Positions 18,999 through 27,384 of a DNA stretch of 64,000 nucleotides are shown here, piece by piece. How positions within the stretch are numbered: the first letter of the stretch is position 1; each line of letters starts with the position of its first letter. The DNA lies in NCBI RefSeq assembly GCF_015864955.1, contig NZ_JADYWE010000002.1:438326-502325 (forward strand), given 5' to 3'. The notes below the pieces were generated by a model. The model worked only from the letters and a program-made list of their open reading frames with translations, was not told the DNA's origin and did no database searches. This DNA is from Salinibacterium sp. NK8237 (GTDB taxonomy: Bacteria > Actinomycetota > Actinomycetes > Actinomycetales > Microbacteriaceae). The position numbers and the translations under genes were made by a program.

Positions 18999-20009
18999 TC
19001 ACCCAGCGTTCACCGAAGGGAGCGACTGAAGCAACTCCCTCACGCGCGCATCGATGTCGTCACGTACGGCTCGCACGCCATCCATGCCGAGCTCTGCGGG
19101 GTCGGGCAGTTCCCAGTCGAGGTAGCGACGGCCGGGGTAAATGGGGCAGGCATCGCCGCAGCCCATCGTGATGACAACGTCCGCGGCCCGCACAACCTCG
19201 TCGGTGAGCGGCTTGGGGTATTCGCCCGCGATCGAGACACCGATCTCATCGAGCGCTGCCACGATTTTCGGGTTGATGGTTTCGGTGGGTTGCGATCCGG
19301 CGGTGAGCACGCGCACACGATCGCCAGCAAGTGACCTCAAAATGGCGGATGCCATTTGCGAGCGACCCGCATTCTGCACGCACACAAACAGCACGTCGGT
19401 TGGCGCACCGGATGCCGCGGCATCCGTCACCTCGTCGGAGTCAGCAAGCGCAAGCGATCCCAGGCGATCGGCGGCGAAGCGTGAGGTGTGCGACGACAAA
19501 TGGCGATCGCGCGGCGCGCCCTGGCGCAGCAGTTCATAGCTGCTCGACACGTACTCGGCGACGGTTTCGCGAGAGAAGACCCCTGCGAAGCGCAGGGCGA
19601 GGTCGTCGGTGATGCGCGCCAGAATCGCAGGGTCGACGGCAACGGCGGAGGCGTCAGCGGGGGAGCGCTGCACAAAGTCGAAGACGTCGGCGAGGCGCGA
19701 TTGTACGAGCGAATACCAAACTTGGCGCCCTTCTTGAACGCTTCGCAGAATGCCGTCGGTGGCCATGATGCGCACGTGATGGCTCACGGTGGGCTGGGTG
19801 AGGCCGAGGCGCGCGGCAAGATCGGTGACTCCGCGGCGGCCGTCGGGGGCATCCATGAGCAAGCGCAAGATTTGCACCCGGGTGGGATCCGCGATGGCCC
19901 GCATGCTGTGGGCGATGCGCTCGGCGATAGCGCGCTCACTCTCGCGAGCGGAGGCGGGTGACTCGGTCGCTGACATGGGTAGAAGTCTAAGCGACGACAT
20001 TCGGTTCAT
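18999..20009 (-). CDS. ArsR repressor fused to ArsC-type arsenate reductase
   Basis: Single polypeptide of 336 residues joining sensor and enzyme. Residues 25-115 form an ArsR-type winged helix (AHSMRAIADPTRVQILRLL, then LGLTQPTVSHHVRIM). Residues 125-175 form a helical linker resembling the three-helix bundle found next to some ArsC domains. Residues 200-330 form a low-molecular-weight-phosphatase ArsC domain with CVQNAGRSQMAS, MGCGDACPIYPG and DWELPDP. No CxC-type metal site is seen in the recognition helix, so the inducer contact is unclear. ATGs at 20009, 20000 and 19976 are possible starts; the longest is listed. It is divergent to the aquaporin across a matched operator-like site. Confidence 0.88.
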   Translation of the reverse strand: MNRMSSLRLLPMSATESPASARESERAIAERIAHSMRAIADPTRVQILRLLMDAPDGRRGVTDLAARLGLTQPTVSHHVRIMATDGILRSVQEGRQVWYSLVQSRLADVFDFVQRSPADASAVAVDPAILARITDDLALRFAGVFSRETVAEYVSSSYELLRQGAPRDRHLSSHTSRFAADRLGSLALADSDEVTDAAASGAPTDVLFVCVQNAGRSQMASAILRSLAGDRVRVLTAGSQPTETINPKIVAALDEIGVSIAGEYPKPLTDEVVRAADVVITMGCGDACPIYPGRRYLDWELPDPAELGMDGVRAVRDDIDARVRELLQSLPSVNAG

Positions 20010-20023
20010 AGATCGTTGTCAAT
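20008..20023. promoter_or_regulatory. Putative ArsR operator between arsR-arsC and aquaporin
   Basis: ATAGATCGTTGTCAAT matches the arsC-upstream palindrome at 12 of 16 positions. It lies between two divergent genes, directly before the aquaporin -10 box, and its reverse strand contains TTGACA, a -35-like hexamer for the fusion gene. If the annotated 20009 start were right, the site would overlap the first codon. This favours one of the later ATG codons. Confidence 0.55.
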
Positions 20024-20030
20024 GTGTGGG

Positions 20031-20036
20031 TATGAT
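20031..20036 (+). promoter_or_regulatory. Probable -10 box of the aquaporin gene (leaderless)
   Basis: TATGAT ends six bases before the aquaporin ATG at 20043, so the transcript should start at or next to the start codon. The operator-like site 20008-20023 would cover the -35 region. Confidence 0.6.
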
Positions 20037-20042
20037 CGCGGG

Positions 20043-20729
20043 ATGACTGCGACCCATTCCTTTGCCGTGGCCCGACGCCTCACCGCCGAATTTCTCGGAA
20101 GCGCTGGCCTCGCCGCCGTCGTTATTGGCTCCGGAATCGCCGCCCAACAACTTTCGCCGGGCGACGTCGGCCTGCAGCTTCTCGAGAACGCTCTCGCGAC
20201 CGCCTTCGGGCTTGGCGTGCTCATTCTCGTGTTCATGACCGTCAGCGGGGCTCACTTCAACCCCGTCGTCTCGATCGTCGATTCGCTCAGCGGGCTGCGC
20301 TCGTGGCGCGACACCGCTCTCTACATTCCCACCCAAATTGTTGGATGCATCGTCGGCGCGATCCTCGCGAATCTCATGTTCGGGCAGGCTGCCGTGACGA
20401 TCAGCACGACGGTGCGTCTCACGCCGAGCCACTTTCTCAGCGAGGTCGTGGCAACTGCCGGACTCATCATGGTGATCTTCGCCCTCGTGCGCACGGGCCG
20501 CGCTAATCTGGCGCCTATCGCCGTTGGTGTCTATATCGGCGGTGCCTATTTCTTCACGAGCTCCACGAGCTTTGCCAATCCAGCGATCACGATCGGCCGG
20601 ATGTTCAGCGACACGTTCGCAGGAATCGCCCCTGGCTCGGCCCCCGGCTTCATCGCGGCTCAACTCATCGGTGCGGCGATCGGCTTCGGGCTCGTGCGCT
20701 GGGTGTTCCCGGAACGCCGTATCGCTTAG
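20043..20729 (+). CDS. MIP/aquaporin family channel, probable arsenite efflux route
   Basis: Membrane channel of 228 residues with six hydrophobic helices and two pore loops, GAHFNPVVS (first NPA box, here NPV) and SFANPAIT (second NPA). The start is set at ATG 20043, six bases after TATGAT; an upstream TTG in frame would lengthen it without support. It is divergent from the arsR-arsC fusion. In some bacteria, such as Sinorhizobium meliloti AqpS, an aquaglyceroporin replaces ArsB/Acr3 and lets arsenite made by ArsC leave down its gradient. The same role is inferred here because no arsenite pump is encoded in the cluster. Confidence 0.9.
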   Translation: MTATHSFAVARRLTAEFLGSAGLAAVVIGSGIAAQQLSPGDVGLQLLENALATAFGLGVLILVFMTVSGAHFNPVVSIVDSLSGLRSWRDTALYIPTQIVGCIVGAILANLMFGQAAVTISTTVRLTPSHFLSEVVATAGLIMVIFALVRTGRANLAPIAVGVYIGGAYFFTSSTSFANPAITIGRMFSDTFAGIAPGSAPGFIAAQLIGAAIGFGLVRWVFPERRIA

Positions 20730-21028
20730 GAACGCAGCGGGGACCCAGCCACGTTGAAACGGTGACCGCCCATCTCGCCGCTGAGCAGCGGCAGCGCTTC
20801 CTTGATCGCGGCCTGAACACTGGCGAGCTGCAGTGAAAGCTGGTGGGCTTCGGCCGACTCCCACAGCTCCGAGACGAATACGGTGTCGGGATGCTCGTCG
20901 CTCACGCCCACCTCGTAGCTGAGGCATCCGGCACTATCGAGGTCGGTGCTGCGGCGCGTGAGGATGGCCACAACTTCGTCGCGGCGGCCGGCTTGCACTC
21001 CGATGGTTCCTACGTTTGCGAAAGTCAT
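20726..21028 (-). CDS. Antibiotic biosynthesis monooxygenase (ABM/YgiN-like) domain protein
   Basis: Small protein of 100 residues with the dimeric alpha/beta-barrel ABM fold, as in YgiN quinol monooxygenase and heme-degrading relatives. Seen are the N-terminal strand (FANVGTIGVQAGRRDEVVAIL), the GCLSYEVGVSDEHPDTVFVSELW core and the helix EAHQLSLQLASVQAA. ATG 21028 is used because the domain begins there and TAGGTAAGAG stands upstream. The longer frame adds an unsupported 38-residue extension. Its stop overlaps the aquaporin stop by four bases in convergent orientation. The substrate is unknown. Confidence 0.85.
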   Translation of the reverse strand: MTFANVGTIGVQAGRRDEVVAILTRRSTDLDSAGCLSYEVGVSDEHPDTVFVSELWESAEAHQLSLQLASVQAAIKEALPLLSGEMGGHRFNVAGSPLRS

Positions 21029-21083
21029 GCTCTTACCTAAAATCACCTCAGCCAATTCGTCAAGGGTGGAGTAATAATGAGCT

Positions 21084-21824
21084 GTGCCCAAGAAGTCTCG
21101 CGACGAAACTGACGTCGATGCCCAGCAAGACAAACTCATCAAACGCCATGCGCGCGGTGAGCATCGGTGGCCGGCCGCTGCCGGTGTGCTGGTGGTGTTG
21201 GCCAGTTATGCATTCTTACCAACCGTGATCATGCCGGTCCCCGTGCGCATTGTGGTCGTGGCGCTCGGCCTGGTGATGCTGATTCCCGTGATCGCCCTCA
21301 ACCCGGTGCGGCTGGTGAAACAGACCTCATGGTCGCGCACCCTCTCGGTGGGGCTTGCGTTGCTGTTGGCCATCGCCAATGTGGCCGCCCTTGTCTTTGT
21401 CGTGATTGTGCTCATCACGACCGGAGCGAAAGATGGCCCCTCGATGCTCTTGGCTGCCACACAGGTCTGGCTCACCAACATGATTGCCTTCGCGCTGGTC
21501 TACTGGGAGCTCGATCGCGGCGGTCCGGTTACGCGCCACACGAGTGATCGTTCTGAGCTTCCGCTTGCCGACTTTCGGTTCGCTCAGGACGAAGACCATG
21601 ATGCGATCGACGAAGTCAAAGGTCGATCATCCGCCGCCATCGGTTGGACACCCTCCTTCACCGACTACCTCTACGAATCGGCGATCGGTTCGATGGCGTT
21701 CAGCCCCGGTTCCGCGATGCCGCTCTCGCCGCGAGTGAAGCTGTTGTTGCTGGTGCAGTCGTTGGGCGCATTCATCATGCTCGCCCTCGTGATCGCCCAT
21801 GCCGTGGGCCAATTGGGGGCGTAA
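21084..21824 (+). CDS. DUF1345 family membrane protein
   Basis: Multi-pass membrane protein of 246 residues with five or so hydrophobic segments (about 33-48, 54-72, 85-110, 125-142, 223-243). A charged loop (150-195) precedes the family signature FTDYLYESAIGSMAFSP and MPLSPRVKLLLLVQS. DUF1345 proteins are widespread in actinobacteria and proteobacteria and have no assigned function. The GTG start follows TAATAA by six bases, suggesting a leaderless message. It is transcribed divergently from the ABM gene, with 55 bases between starts. Confidence 0.85.
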   Translation: MPKKSRDETDVDAQQDKLIKRHARGEHRWPAAAGVLVVLASYAFLPTVIMPVPVRIVVVALGLVMLIPVIALNPVRLVKQTSWSRTLSVGLALLLAIANVAALVFVVIVLITTGAKDGPSMLLAATQVWLTNMIAFALVYWELDRGGPVTRHTSDRSELPLADFRFAQDEDHDAIDEVKGRSSAAIGWTPSFTDYLYESAIGSMAFSPGSAMPLSPRVKLLLLVQSLGAFIMLALVIAHAVGQLGA

Positions 21825-21964
21825 CTTCGCACCGGATGCTCGCCGCAGTGGTTCGTGGCAATTGTGCTGCGCGCATGGTTCTGGGAAAGTTGAGCAACTA
21901 AGGCGCTGGTGCCGCAGCAGGTTGCATCAGCGCAGGACCGCCCACGCCCTGCCCGAAGGAACCC

Positions 21965-23191
21965 GTGAAGCTGCTCAGCACCCCCGCACCTCTCTGGAAC
22001 AGCCCCGAGAGCTATTGGCAGAGCCTCGCGGATGCCACACACTCTCTCGACGCTCCGTATGGGGTGCTGTCGCTCGAGGCGCTGTCGCACAATGCGGCCG
22101 ATATGGTTCGCCGGGCATCCGGGGTGCCGATTCGGGTAGCGAGCAAGTCGATCCGGGTTCGCGAGGTGATGGATGCCGTGCTCGAGCTCGACGAGTTTCG
22201 GGGCGTTCTCGCCTATACGCTCACCGAGGCGCTCTGGCTGGCCGAGACCATCGACGATGTCGTCGTCGGCTACCCCTCGGTGGATCGTGCGGCGATTGCG
22301 GCCCTCGGCACGAGTCCGGCGCTCGCCGAACGCGTCACGCTCATGATCGACTCGGTCGAACACCTCGATTTCGTTGACTCGGTGCTCTCGCCGCAGCACC
22401 GCGAGACCATCCGCGTCTGCGTCGATGTGGATGCGTCGTTCCAGTCGCCGCTGCTCGGTCACGTGGGAGCGCATCGCTCGCCTGTTCGCTCGGCGGCGCA
22501 GGCGCGCACCCTGGCCAGCGCGGTTGTCGATCGAGCGGGGTTCACTCTCGTCGGGATCATGGCGTACGAAGCGCAGATCGCGGGGGTGGGCAACCGCCCG
22601 CCGAACAAGGCCGCGTTCGGTCGCCTCCTCGACGTCATGCAGTCGGCATCCGCCAAGGAATTGCGCGAACGTCGGGGCGAGATCGTCGCCTCGATCAGCG
22701 AGATTGCCGAACTCGAATTCGTGAACGGTGGCGGCACAGGCTCGCTTGAGTCGACAGCCGAAGACACGGCGGTCACCGAGATCGCAGCCGGCAGCGGACT
22801 CTTTGGCCCACACCTTTTCGACCACTACAGCCACTTCACTCCGGCGCCGGCCGCAGCATTTGCGCTCGCGGTTGACCGCAGGTACTCGCTCGATATCGCG
22901 ACGGTGCACGGCGGTGGCTGGATCGCCTCGGGTGAAGCGGGCGTCGACCGGATGCCCCAGCCCACCTGGCCCGAAGGTCTCAAGTATGTGCCGCGTGAGG
23001 GTGCCGGCGAAGTACAGTCACCGCTCACGGGCCCCGCAGCGGAGCACCTCCAGATCGGAGACCGCGTCTGGTTCCGCCACACGAAAGCGGGCGAGCTATC
23101 TGAGCACCTCAACGAGTTCGCCGTCGTCGCTGATGGCCGCATCGTCGATATCGTTCCGACCTACCGCGGCGAAGGCAAAGCCTTCCTGTGA
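21965..23191 (+). CDS. Amino acid deaminase/aldolase, D-threonine aldolase-like PLP enzyme
   Basis: PLP-dependent fold-type III enzyme of 408 residues, related to alanine racemase N-terminal barrels and D-threonine/D-serine aldolases. The likely PLP lysine sits in IRVASKSIRVREV after a short N-terminal stretch. The barrel runs to about 270, with VCVDVDASFQ and FVNGGGTGSLE as phosphate-side landmarks. The C-terminal beta domain ends with the family-typical VWFRHTKAGELSEHLNEF (putative metal His). The GTG start is preceded by GAAGGAACCC. Its stop overlaps the start of the lactone oxidase gene, and this pairing is common in actinobacteria. The physiological substrate is unknown. Confidence 0.88.
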   Translation: MKLLSTPAPLWNSPESYWQSLADATHSLDAPYGVLSLEALSHNAADMVRRASGVPIRVASKSIRVREVMDAVLELDEFRGVLAYTLTEALWLAETIDDVVVGYPSVDRAAIAALGTSPALAERVTLMIDSVEHLDFVDSVLSPQHRETIRVCVDVDASFQSPLLGHVGAHRSPVRSAAQARTLASAVVDRAGFTLVGIMAYEAQIAGVGNRPPNKAAFGRLLDVMQSASAKELRERRGEIVASISEIAELEFVNGGGTGSLESTAEDTAVTEIAAGSGLFGPHLFDHYSHFTPAPAAAFALAVDRRYSLDIATVHGGGWIASGEAGVDRMPQPTWPEGLKYVPREGAGEVQSPLTGPAAEHLQIGDRVWFRHTKAGELSEHLNEFAVVADGRIVDIVPTYRGEGKAFL

Positions 23192-24555
23192 CGACTCCCG
23201 AGTGGATGCCGCCGGCCGAGCGCCGCGCGCCGAGCCCGACCCCGGCATCCCTGAGTCCCGGTTCCGTGTGGCGCAATTGGGGCCGTTCTGAGCGTTCGCG
23301 TCCTGAGTTCGCGGCTCGCCCGGAGAGCATCGATGAGGTCGCTGCGGCAGTGAATTTCGCCCGCGAGAACGGGCTGACCGTCAAGGCCTGGGGTGCCGGC
23401 CACAGCTTCACGTCGATTGCGGCAACCGATGGGGTGCACCTCGACGTCGGTGTGCTCGCTGGCATCATCGCGGTCGACGGCACGCACGTCACGCTCGGTG
23501 CCGGCACACACCTCTACGAGCTCCCGGCCCTGCTCGAACCGCTCGGGCTCGCTCTCGCCAACATGGGAGACATCGATCGCCAGACGATTGCCGGGGCGAT
23601 CTCCACCGGCACCCACGGCACCGGAGCGCGCTTCGGCGGCATCGCCACCCAGGTGCGCGGCGTCACGCTCGTGACCGCGGCGGGCGAAGTGCTGCGCATC
23701 AACGCGACCGAAAACCCAGAACTGCTCCCGGCCGCGGCCCTCGGCCTTGGCGCCCTCGGCATCCTCGTCGATGTCACGATCGAGTGCGTGCCGACCTTTT
23801 TGCTGCACGCAGTGGAGCGCCCAGAACCCGCTGCCACCGTCCTACATGAGTGGCTGCAGCGCAGCGCCGAAACTGACCACTTTGAGTTCTACGTCTGGCC
23901 GCACACCACCACAGCGCTCACCAAGAGCAACACGCGCTTACCGGGTGATGCGCCGCGGCATCCGCTCACCCGGCTTTCGCGCTGGTTCGATGACGAGTTC
24001 ATGGCCAATGGGGTCTTTCGCGCAATCTGCGCCGCGGGCACAGCCGCGCCAGCGATCATCCCGTCGATCAACCGTCTCGCCGTGAAGCTCTCGGGCAATC
24101 GCGAGTTCACCGACGTCTCGAGCAGCGTCTTCGTCACCGATCGCACAGTTCGTTTTCGCGAAATGGAATATGCCCTGCCCATCGAGGCGGTGCCGGATGC
24201 CGTTCGCGCCATCCAGAAGCTGATCACTGATCGCCGGTGGCAAGTCTCCTTCCCGATCGAGGTGCGTTCGGCGGCGGCGGACTCATTGCTGCTGTCGACC
24301 GCGTCGGGGCGGGCAACCGGCTATGTCGCGGTGCACCGGTATTGGCGCGAAGACCCGGCCGAGTATTTTCGGGAGGTGGAGGCGATCATGATGGCTCACG
24401 ACGGGCGACCTCACTGGGGAAAATTGCATAACCGGCAAGCCGAATCACTCGCGGCGGCGTATCCGGGTTTCAATGAGTTCTTGAGCATTCGCGACCGGCT
24501 TGATCCTGGTCGCGTGTTTGCGAACGACTATCTGCGCCAAGTGTTGGGGCGATAG
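23188..24555 (+). CDS. FAD-binding oxidoreductase, D-arabinono-1,4-lactone oxidase family
   Basis: VAO-type flavoenzyme of 455 residues. The PCMH FAD-binding domain (about 35-205) contains the AGHSFT motif, whose His carries covalent FAD in alditol oxidases, and the TGTHGTGARFGG loop. The C-terminal ALO domain (about 215-450) ends in the usual HWGKLHNRQ and LDPGRVFANDYLR. Relatives oxidise aldonolactones or alditols with oxygen. The start overlaps the preceding aldolase stop (GTGA), so the two are coupled and may act on linked substrates. The exact substrate is not deducible. Confidence 0.92.
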   Translation: MTTPEWMPPAERRAPSPTPASLSPGSVWRNWGRSERSRPEFAARPESIDEVAAAVNFARENGLTVKAWGAGHSFTSIAATDGVHLDVGVLAGIIAVDGTHVTLGAGTHLYELPALLEPLGLALANMGDIDRQTIAGAISTGTHGTGARFGGIATQVRGVTLVTAAGEVLRINATENPELLPAAALGLGALGILVDVTIECVPTFLLHAVERPEPAATVLHEWLQRSAETDHFEFYVWPHTTTALTKSNTRLPGDAPRHPLTRLSRWFDDEFMANGVFRAICAAGTAAPAIIPSINRLAVKLSGNREFTDVSSSVFVTDRTVRFREMEYALPIEAVPDAVRAIQKLITDRRWQVSFPIEVRSAAADSLLLSTASGRATGYVAVHRYWREDPAEYFREVEAIMMAHDGRPHWGKLHNRQAESLAAAYPGFNEFLSIRDRLDPGRVFANDYLRQVLGR

Positions 24556-24569
24556 CGGCTCGAGTTTTA

Positions 24570-25760
24570 ATGCACGAGTCGAGTAGTACGAGAAAGGGCG
24601 CGATTATCAAAGCCATTGTGTGTGGAGCAGGAATCGCTGGACTCACGGTCGCCGGTCAGCTGGCTGAACGCGGGTGGGAGGTTGTGCTTCTGGAGGCTGC
24701 TCCCGAGCGCCGCACGCAGGGCTACATGATCGACTTCTTTGGGCCCGGCTATGACGCCGCCGAGAAGATGGGCATTCTGGATCGTTTGCGCGAACTGCGG
24801 TACCCGATCAGCGAGGCCCGCTTTGTGCGCCCCAACGGTCGCAGCCAAGCTATCGATTATGAGCTTGTGGCGGCCAACGAGGGCGGCAAATTGATGAGCC
24901 TGATGCGCCAAGACCTCGAACAGACCCTTTTTGACGTTCTCCCCGAGAGTGTAGAGCTGCGGCTCGGCAGCGCCGTGGTGTCGGTCGAAGACCGCACCGA
25001 TTACGTCACCGCCGTGCTCGCCGATGGGTCGCGTATTTCGGGAGATATTGTGGTGGCAGCGGATGGCATCCATTCGGCTGTTCGCCATGATCTTTTTGGT
25101 GACTCGGCGGCGTTCGATCGCCAGCTGGGCATGCACACGTGCGCCTACACTTTCGACTCTCCCCGGCTTCACGCCAAGCTCGGCGACGCACTCGTGTCGA
25201 CCGATGAGCTAGATCGCATGGTTGGCCTCTACGGCTTGCGCGATGGCAAGGTTGCGCTGTTCGCTGCCCACCGAGTGAATGACACGGTGCTTCCTGCCGA
25301 TACGCGCGAGGCCATTCGTTCTGCCTACGCGGGCATGGGCGATGACGTTGCTGAGGCGCTCGAGAAGTGCCCGGAGCCGGACAAGATTTACTACGACCAG
25401 GTTGCCCAAATCGAACTGCCCGTGTGGAGTCGTGGCCGCGTCGTCTTCGCCGGCGATGCGTGCCAAGCGGTTTCGCTGCTTGCTGGGCAGGGGGCGTCGT
25501 TGGCGATCGCTGGTGGATTGCTCTTGGCCGAGAAGGTGTCGAGCACTCTCGAGCTCAGTGCAGCCTTCGCCGAATACGAAGAAGAGTGGATGCCGGTGGT
25601 CGCCGATAAGCAGGCCGCTGGCCGTCGGGCGGCGAACGGTTTTCTGCCGCACACCACGTTCCAGCTCTGGAAGCGCCGCGCAGGCCTCGCCCTGCTCACA
25701 GCGCCGGTGATCGGCAAGTTCGTGACCTCGGCGGTCACCGGGACAAAAGCGCATAAATAG
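24570..25760 (+). CDS. FAD-dependent monooxygenase (PHBH-type)
   Basis: Flavoprotein of 396 residues with the aromatic-hydroxylase fold. GxGxxG is at the N-terminus (CGAGIAGLTVAGQLAERGW), a DG motif near 165 (VVAADGIHSAVRHDLFG) and the GD motif near 295 (RVVFAGDACQAVSLLAGQG). Closest functional classes are the tetracycline/antibiotic-inactivating and aromatic-ring monooxygenases. A resistance role is possible but not shown. ATG 24570 lacks a Shine-Dalgarno sequence, and GAAAGGG lies inside the proposed coding start, so a later start is conceivable. It may be transcribed with the two genes before it. Confidence 0.88.
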   Translation: MHESSSTRKGAIIKAIVCGAGIAGLTVAGQLAERGWEVVLLEAAPERRTQGYMIDFFGPGYDAAEKMGILDRLRELRYPISEARFVRPNGRSQAIDYELVAANEGGKLMSLMRQDLEQTLFDVLPESVELRLGSAVVSVEDRTDYVTAVLADGSRISGDIVVAADGIHSAVRHDLFGDSAAFDRQLGMHTCAYTFDSPRLHAKLGDALVSTDELDRMVGLYGLRDGKVALFAAHRVNDTVLPADTREAIRSAYAGMGDDVAEALEKCPEPDKIYYDQVAQIELPVWSRGRVVFAGDACQAVSLLAGQGASLAIAGGLLLAEKVSSTLELSAAFAEYEEEWMPVVADKQAAGRRAANGFLPHTTFQLWKRRAGLALLTAPVIGKFVTSAVTGTKAHK

Positions 25761-25840
25761 CCGGAGTAGAGCGGCTTGTCGGCCCTTTATTGGGGGTCGC
25801 CAGTGGCCCAGTTTCTCGGTGGAGGCACAGGAGCGCGTTC

Positions 25841-25846
25841 TATAGT
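25841..25846 (+). promoter_or_regulatory. Probable -10 box of lemA (leaderless)
   Basis: TATAGT ends six bases before the lemA ATG and no Shine-Dalgarno sequence is present, so transcription probably starts at the ATG. Confidence 0.55.
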
Positions 25847-25852
25847 TGAAGC

Positions 25853-26419
25853 ATGGAATTCCTGATCGTAATCGGCGTAATCGTCCTGCTCGCAGTCATC
25901 GTTGGCATCTACCTGTGGTCGACGTATAACTCGCTGGTCACGCTCAACGTGCGCGTTGACGAGGCGTGGAGCGACATCACGGTGCAGCTCAAGCGTCGTG
26001 CGGACCTGCTGCCGAACCTCATCGAGACGGTTAAGGGTTATGCCGCGCACGAGAAGGGCGTCTTCGAGGCTGTTACTAAGGCCCGCGCCGAGTCGTTGAA
26101 CGCTCAGGGTCCCGTCGATGCGGCTGCTGCCGAGAACCACATGCAGTCTGCCCTCAAGAGCATCTTCGCCGTCGCTGAGGCCTACCCGCAGCTGCAGGCC
26201 AGCCAGAACTACCTTCAGCTCCAGGGTGAACTTGTTGACACTGAAGACAAGATCCAGGCCAGCCGTCGGTTCTATAACGGTGGTGTGCGCGAGCTCAACA
26301 CCAAGATCAAGATCTTCCCGAACACGTTGTTCGCGCGCAATCTTGGTTTCCACGAGCGTGAGTTCTTCGAGGTTGCGGATGCCGCATCCATCGCTGAGCC
26401 GCCGCGCGTGCAGTTCTAA
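25853..26419 (+). CDS. lemA: LemA family protein
   Basis: Short N-terminal transmembrane helix (about 2-22) followed by a long cytoplasmic or periplasmic four-helix bundle; 188 residues in all. Family marks are YNSLVTLNVRVDEAWSDI, KRRADLLPNLIETVKGYA, the LQLQGELVDTEDKIQASRRFYN block and FPNTLFARNLGF. LemA proteins occur beside HtpX-type proteases in many bacteria, exactly as here, and are suspected to assist membrane-protein quality control. The molecular role is unknown. Confidence 0.94.
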   Translation: MEFLIVIGVIVLLAVIVGIYLWSTYNSLVTLNVRVDEAWSDITVQLKRRADLLPNLIETVKGYAAHEKGVFEAVTKARAESLNAQGPVDAAAAENHMQSALKSIFAVAEAYPQLQASQNYLQLQGELVDTEDKIQASRRFYNGGVRELNTKIKIFPNTLFARNLGFHEREFFEVADAASIAEPPRVQF

Positions 26420-26457
26420 TTCTTCGTCTTTCTAACCGCGTGACCAGGATGTTCTAG

Positions 26458-27342
26458 ATGTATCGCGCCATAGCGAAAAACAAGCGCAACACCGTTCTGA
26501 TCATCATCTTGTTCGTCGTCCTCATTGGGTTTCTCGGCTACGCGCTGAGCTTCCTGATGGGGGGCGACCCGATGACGATCACAATCGGCACGATCATTGG
26601 TGCCGGTGCGTTCACGCTGATTCAGTACTTTGCTGCCAGCAGCCAAGCCGTGGCAATGAGCGGTGCGGTGCAGATTCAGAAGGCCGACAACCCTCGCCTC
26701 TACCGCATTGTCGAAAACCTTGCGATCACTACCGGCACGCCGATGCCGAAGGTCTACATTGTCAACGATCCAGCACCCAACGCGTTTGCTACCGGGCGCG
26801 ACCCCGAGCACGCGATTGTGGCTGCGACAACCGGTTTGCTTGACCTGATGACGGATGCTGAGCTTGAGGGCGTCATGGCGCACGAGCTCGGTCACGTGCG
26901 CAACTACGACATCCGCGTTTCGATGATCGTGTTTGGCCTTGTGGTTGCGGTCGGTTTCATCTCGGACATTGCACTGCGTTTCACCCTCTTTGGTGGTCGC
27001 GGCAATAACCAGAACAGCAACCCGATCATGATCATTGTTGGTCTTGCGGCGCTCGTGATTTCGCCGCTTGTGGCGGCCGCCGTGCAGGCGTCCATTTCCC
27101 GTCAACGTGAATACTTGGCCGATGCGACGGGTGCGCTCACGACGCGTCATCCGGATGCTCTGGCGAGCGCATTGCAGAAATTGGGCGACTACAGTCGGCC
27201 GATGGTGAAGCAGAATTCGACGATGGCCCACATGTGGATTTCAGATCCGACGAAGCCGGGCATCATGGATCGCATGTTCAGCACGCACCCGCCGATTGCG
27301 GATCGCGTGAAGCGCCTTGGCGAAATCGGTTCGACCTTCTAG
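26458..27342 (+). CDS. htpX: M48 family zinc metalloprotease HtpX
   Basis: Membrane zinc protease of 294 residues that degrades misfolded membrane proteins. Two N-terminal helices (about 13-34 and 40-60) are followed by the protease domain with HELGH near 141-145 (MAHELGHVRN). Two more hydrophobic segments come next, and the third zinc ligand Glu is in QREYLADATGA. The C-terminal STHPPIADRVKRL is typical of HtpX. The gene follows lemA by 38 bases and probably forms an operon with it. Confidence 0.95.
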   Translation: MYRAIAKNKRNTVLIIILFVVLIGFLGYALSFLMGGDPMTITIGTIIGAGAFTLIQYFAASSQAVAMSGAVQIQKADNPRLYRIVENLAITTGTPMPKVYIVNDPAPNAFATGRDPEHAIVAATTGLLDLMTDAELEGVMAHELGHVRNYDIRVSMIVFGLVVAVGFISDIALRFTLFGGRGNNQNSNPIMIIVGLAALVISPLVAAAVQASISRQREYLADATGALTTRHPDALASALQKLGDYSRPMVKQNSTMAHMWISDPTKPGIMDRMFSTHPPIADRVKRLGEIGSTF

Positions 27343-27384
27343 AGGTGCTGATCGGTTGCGTACGTTGCGTGCGCTGAGGGACCG

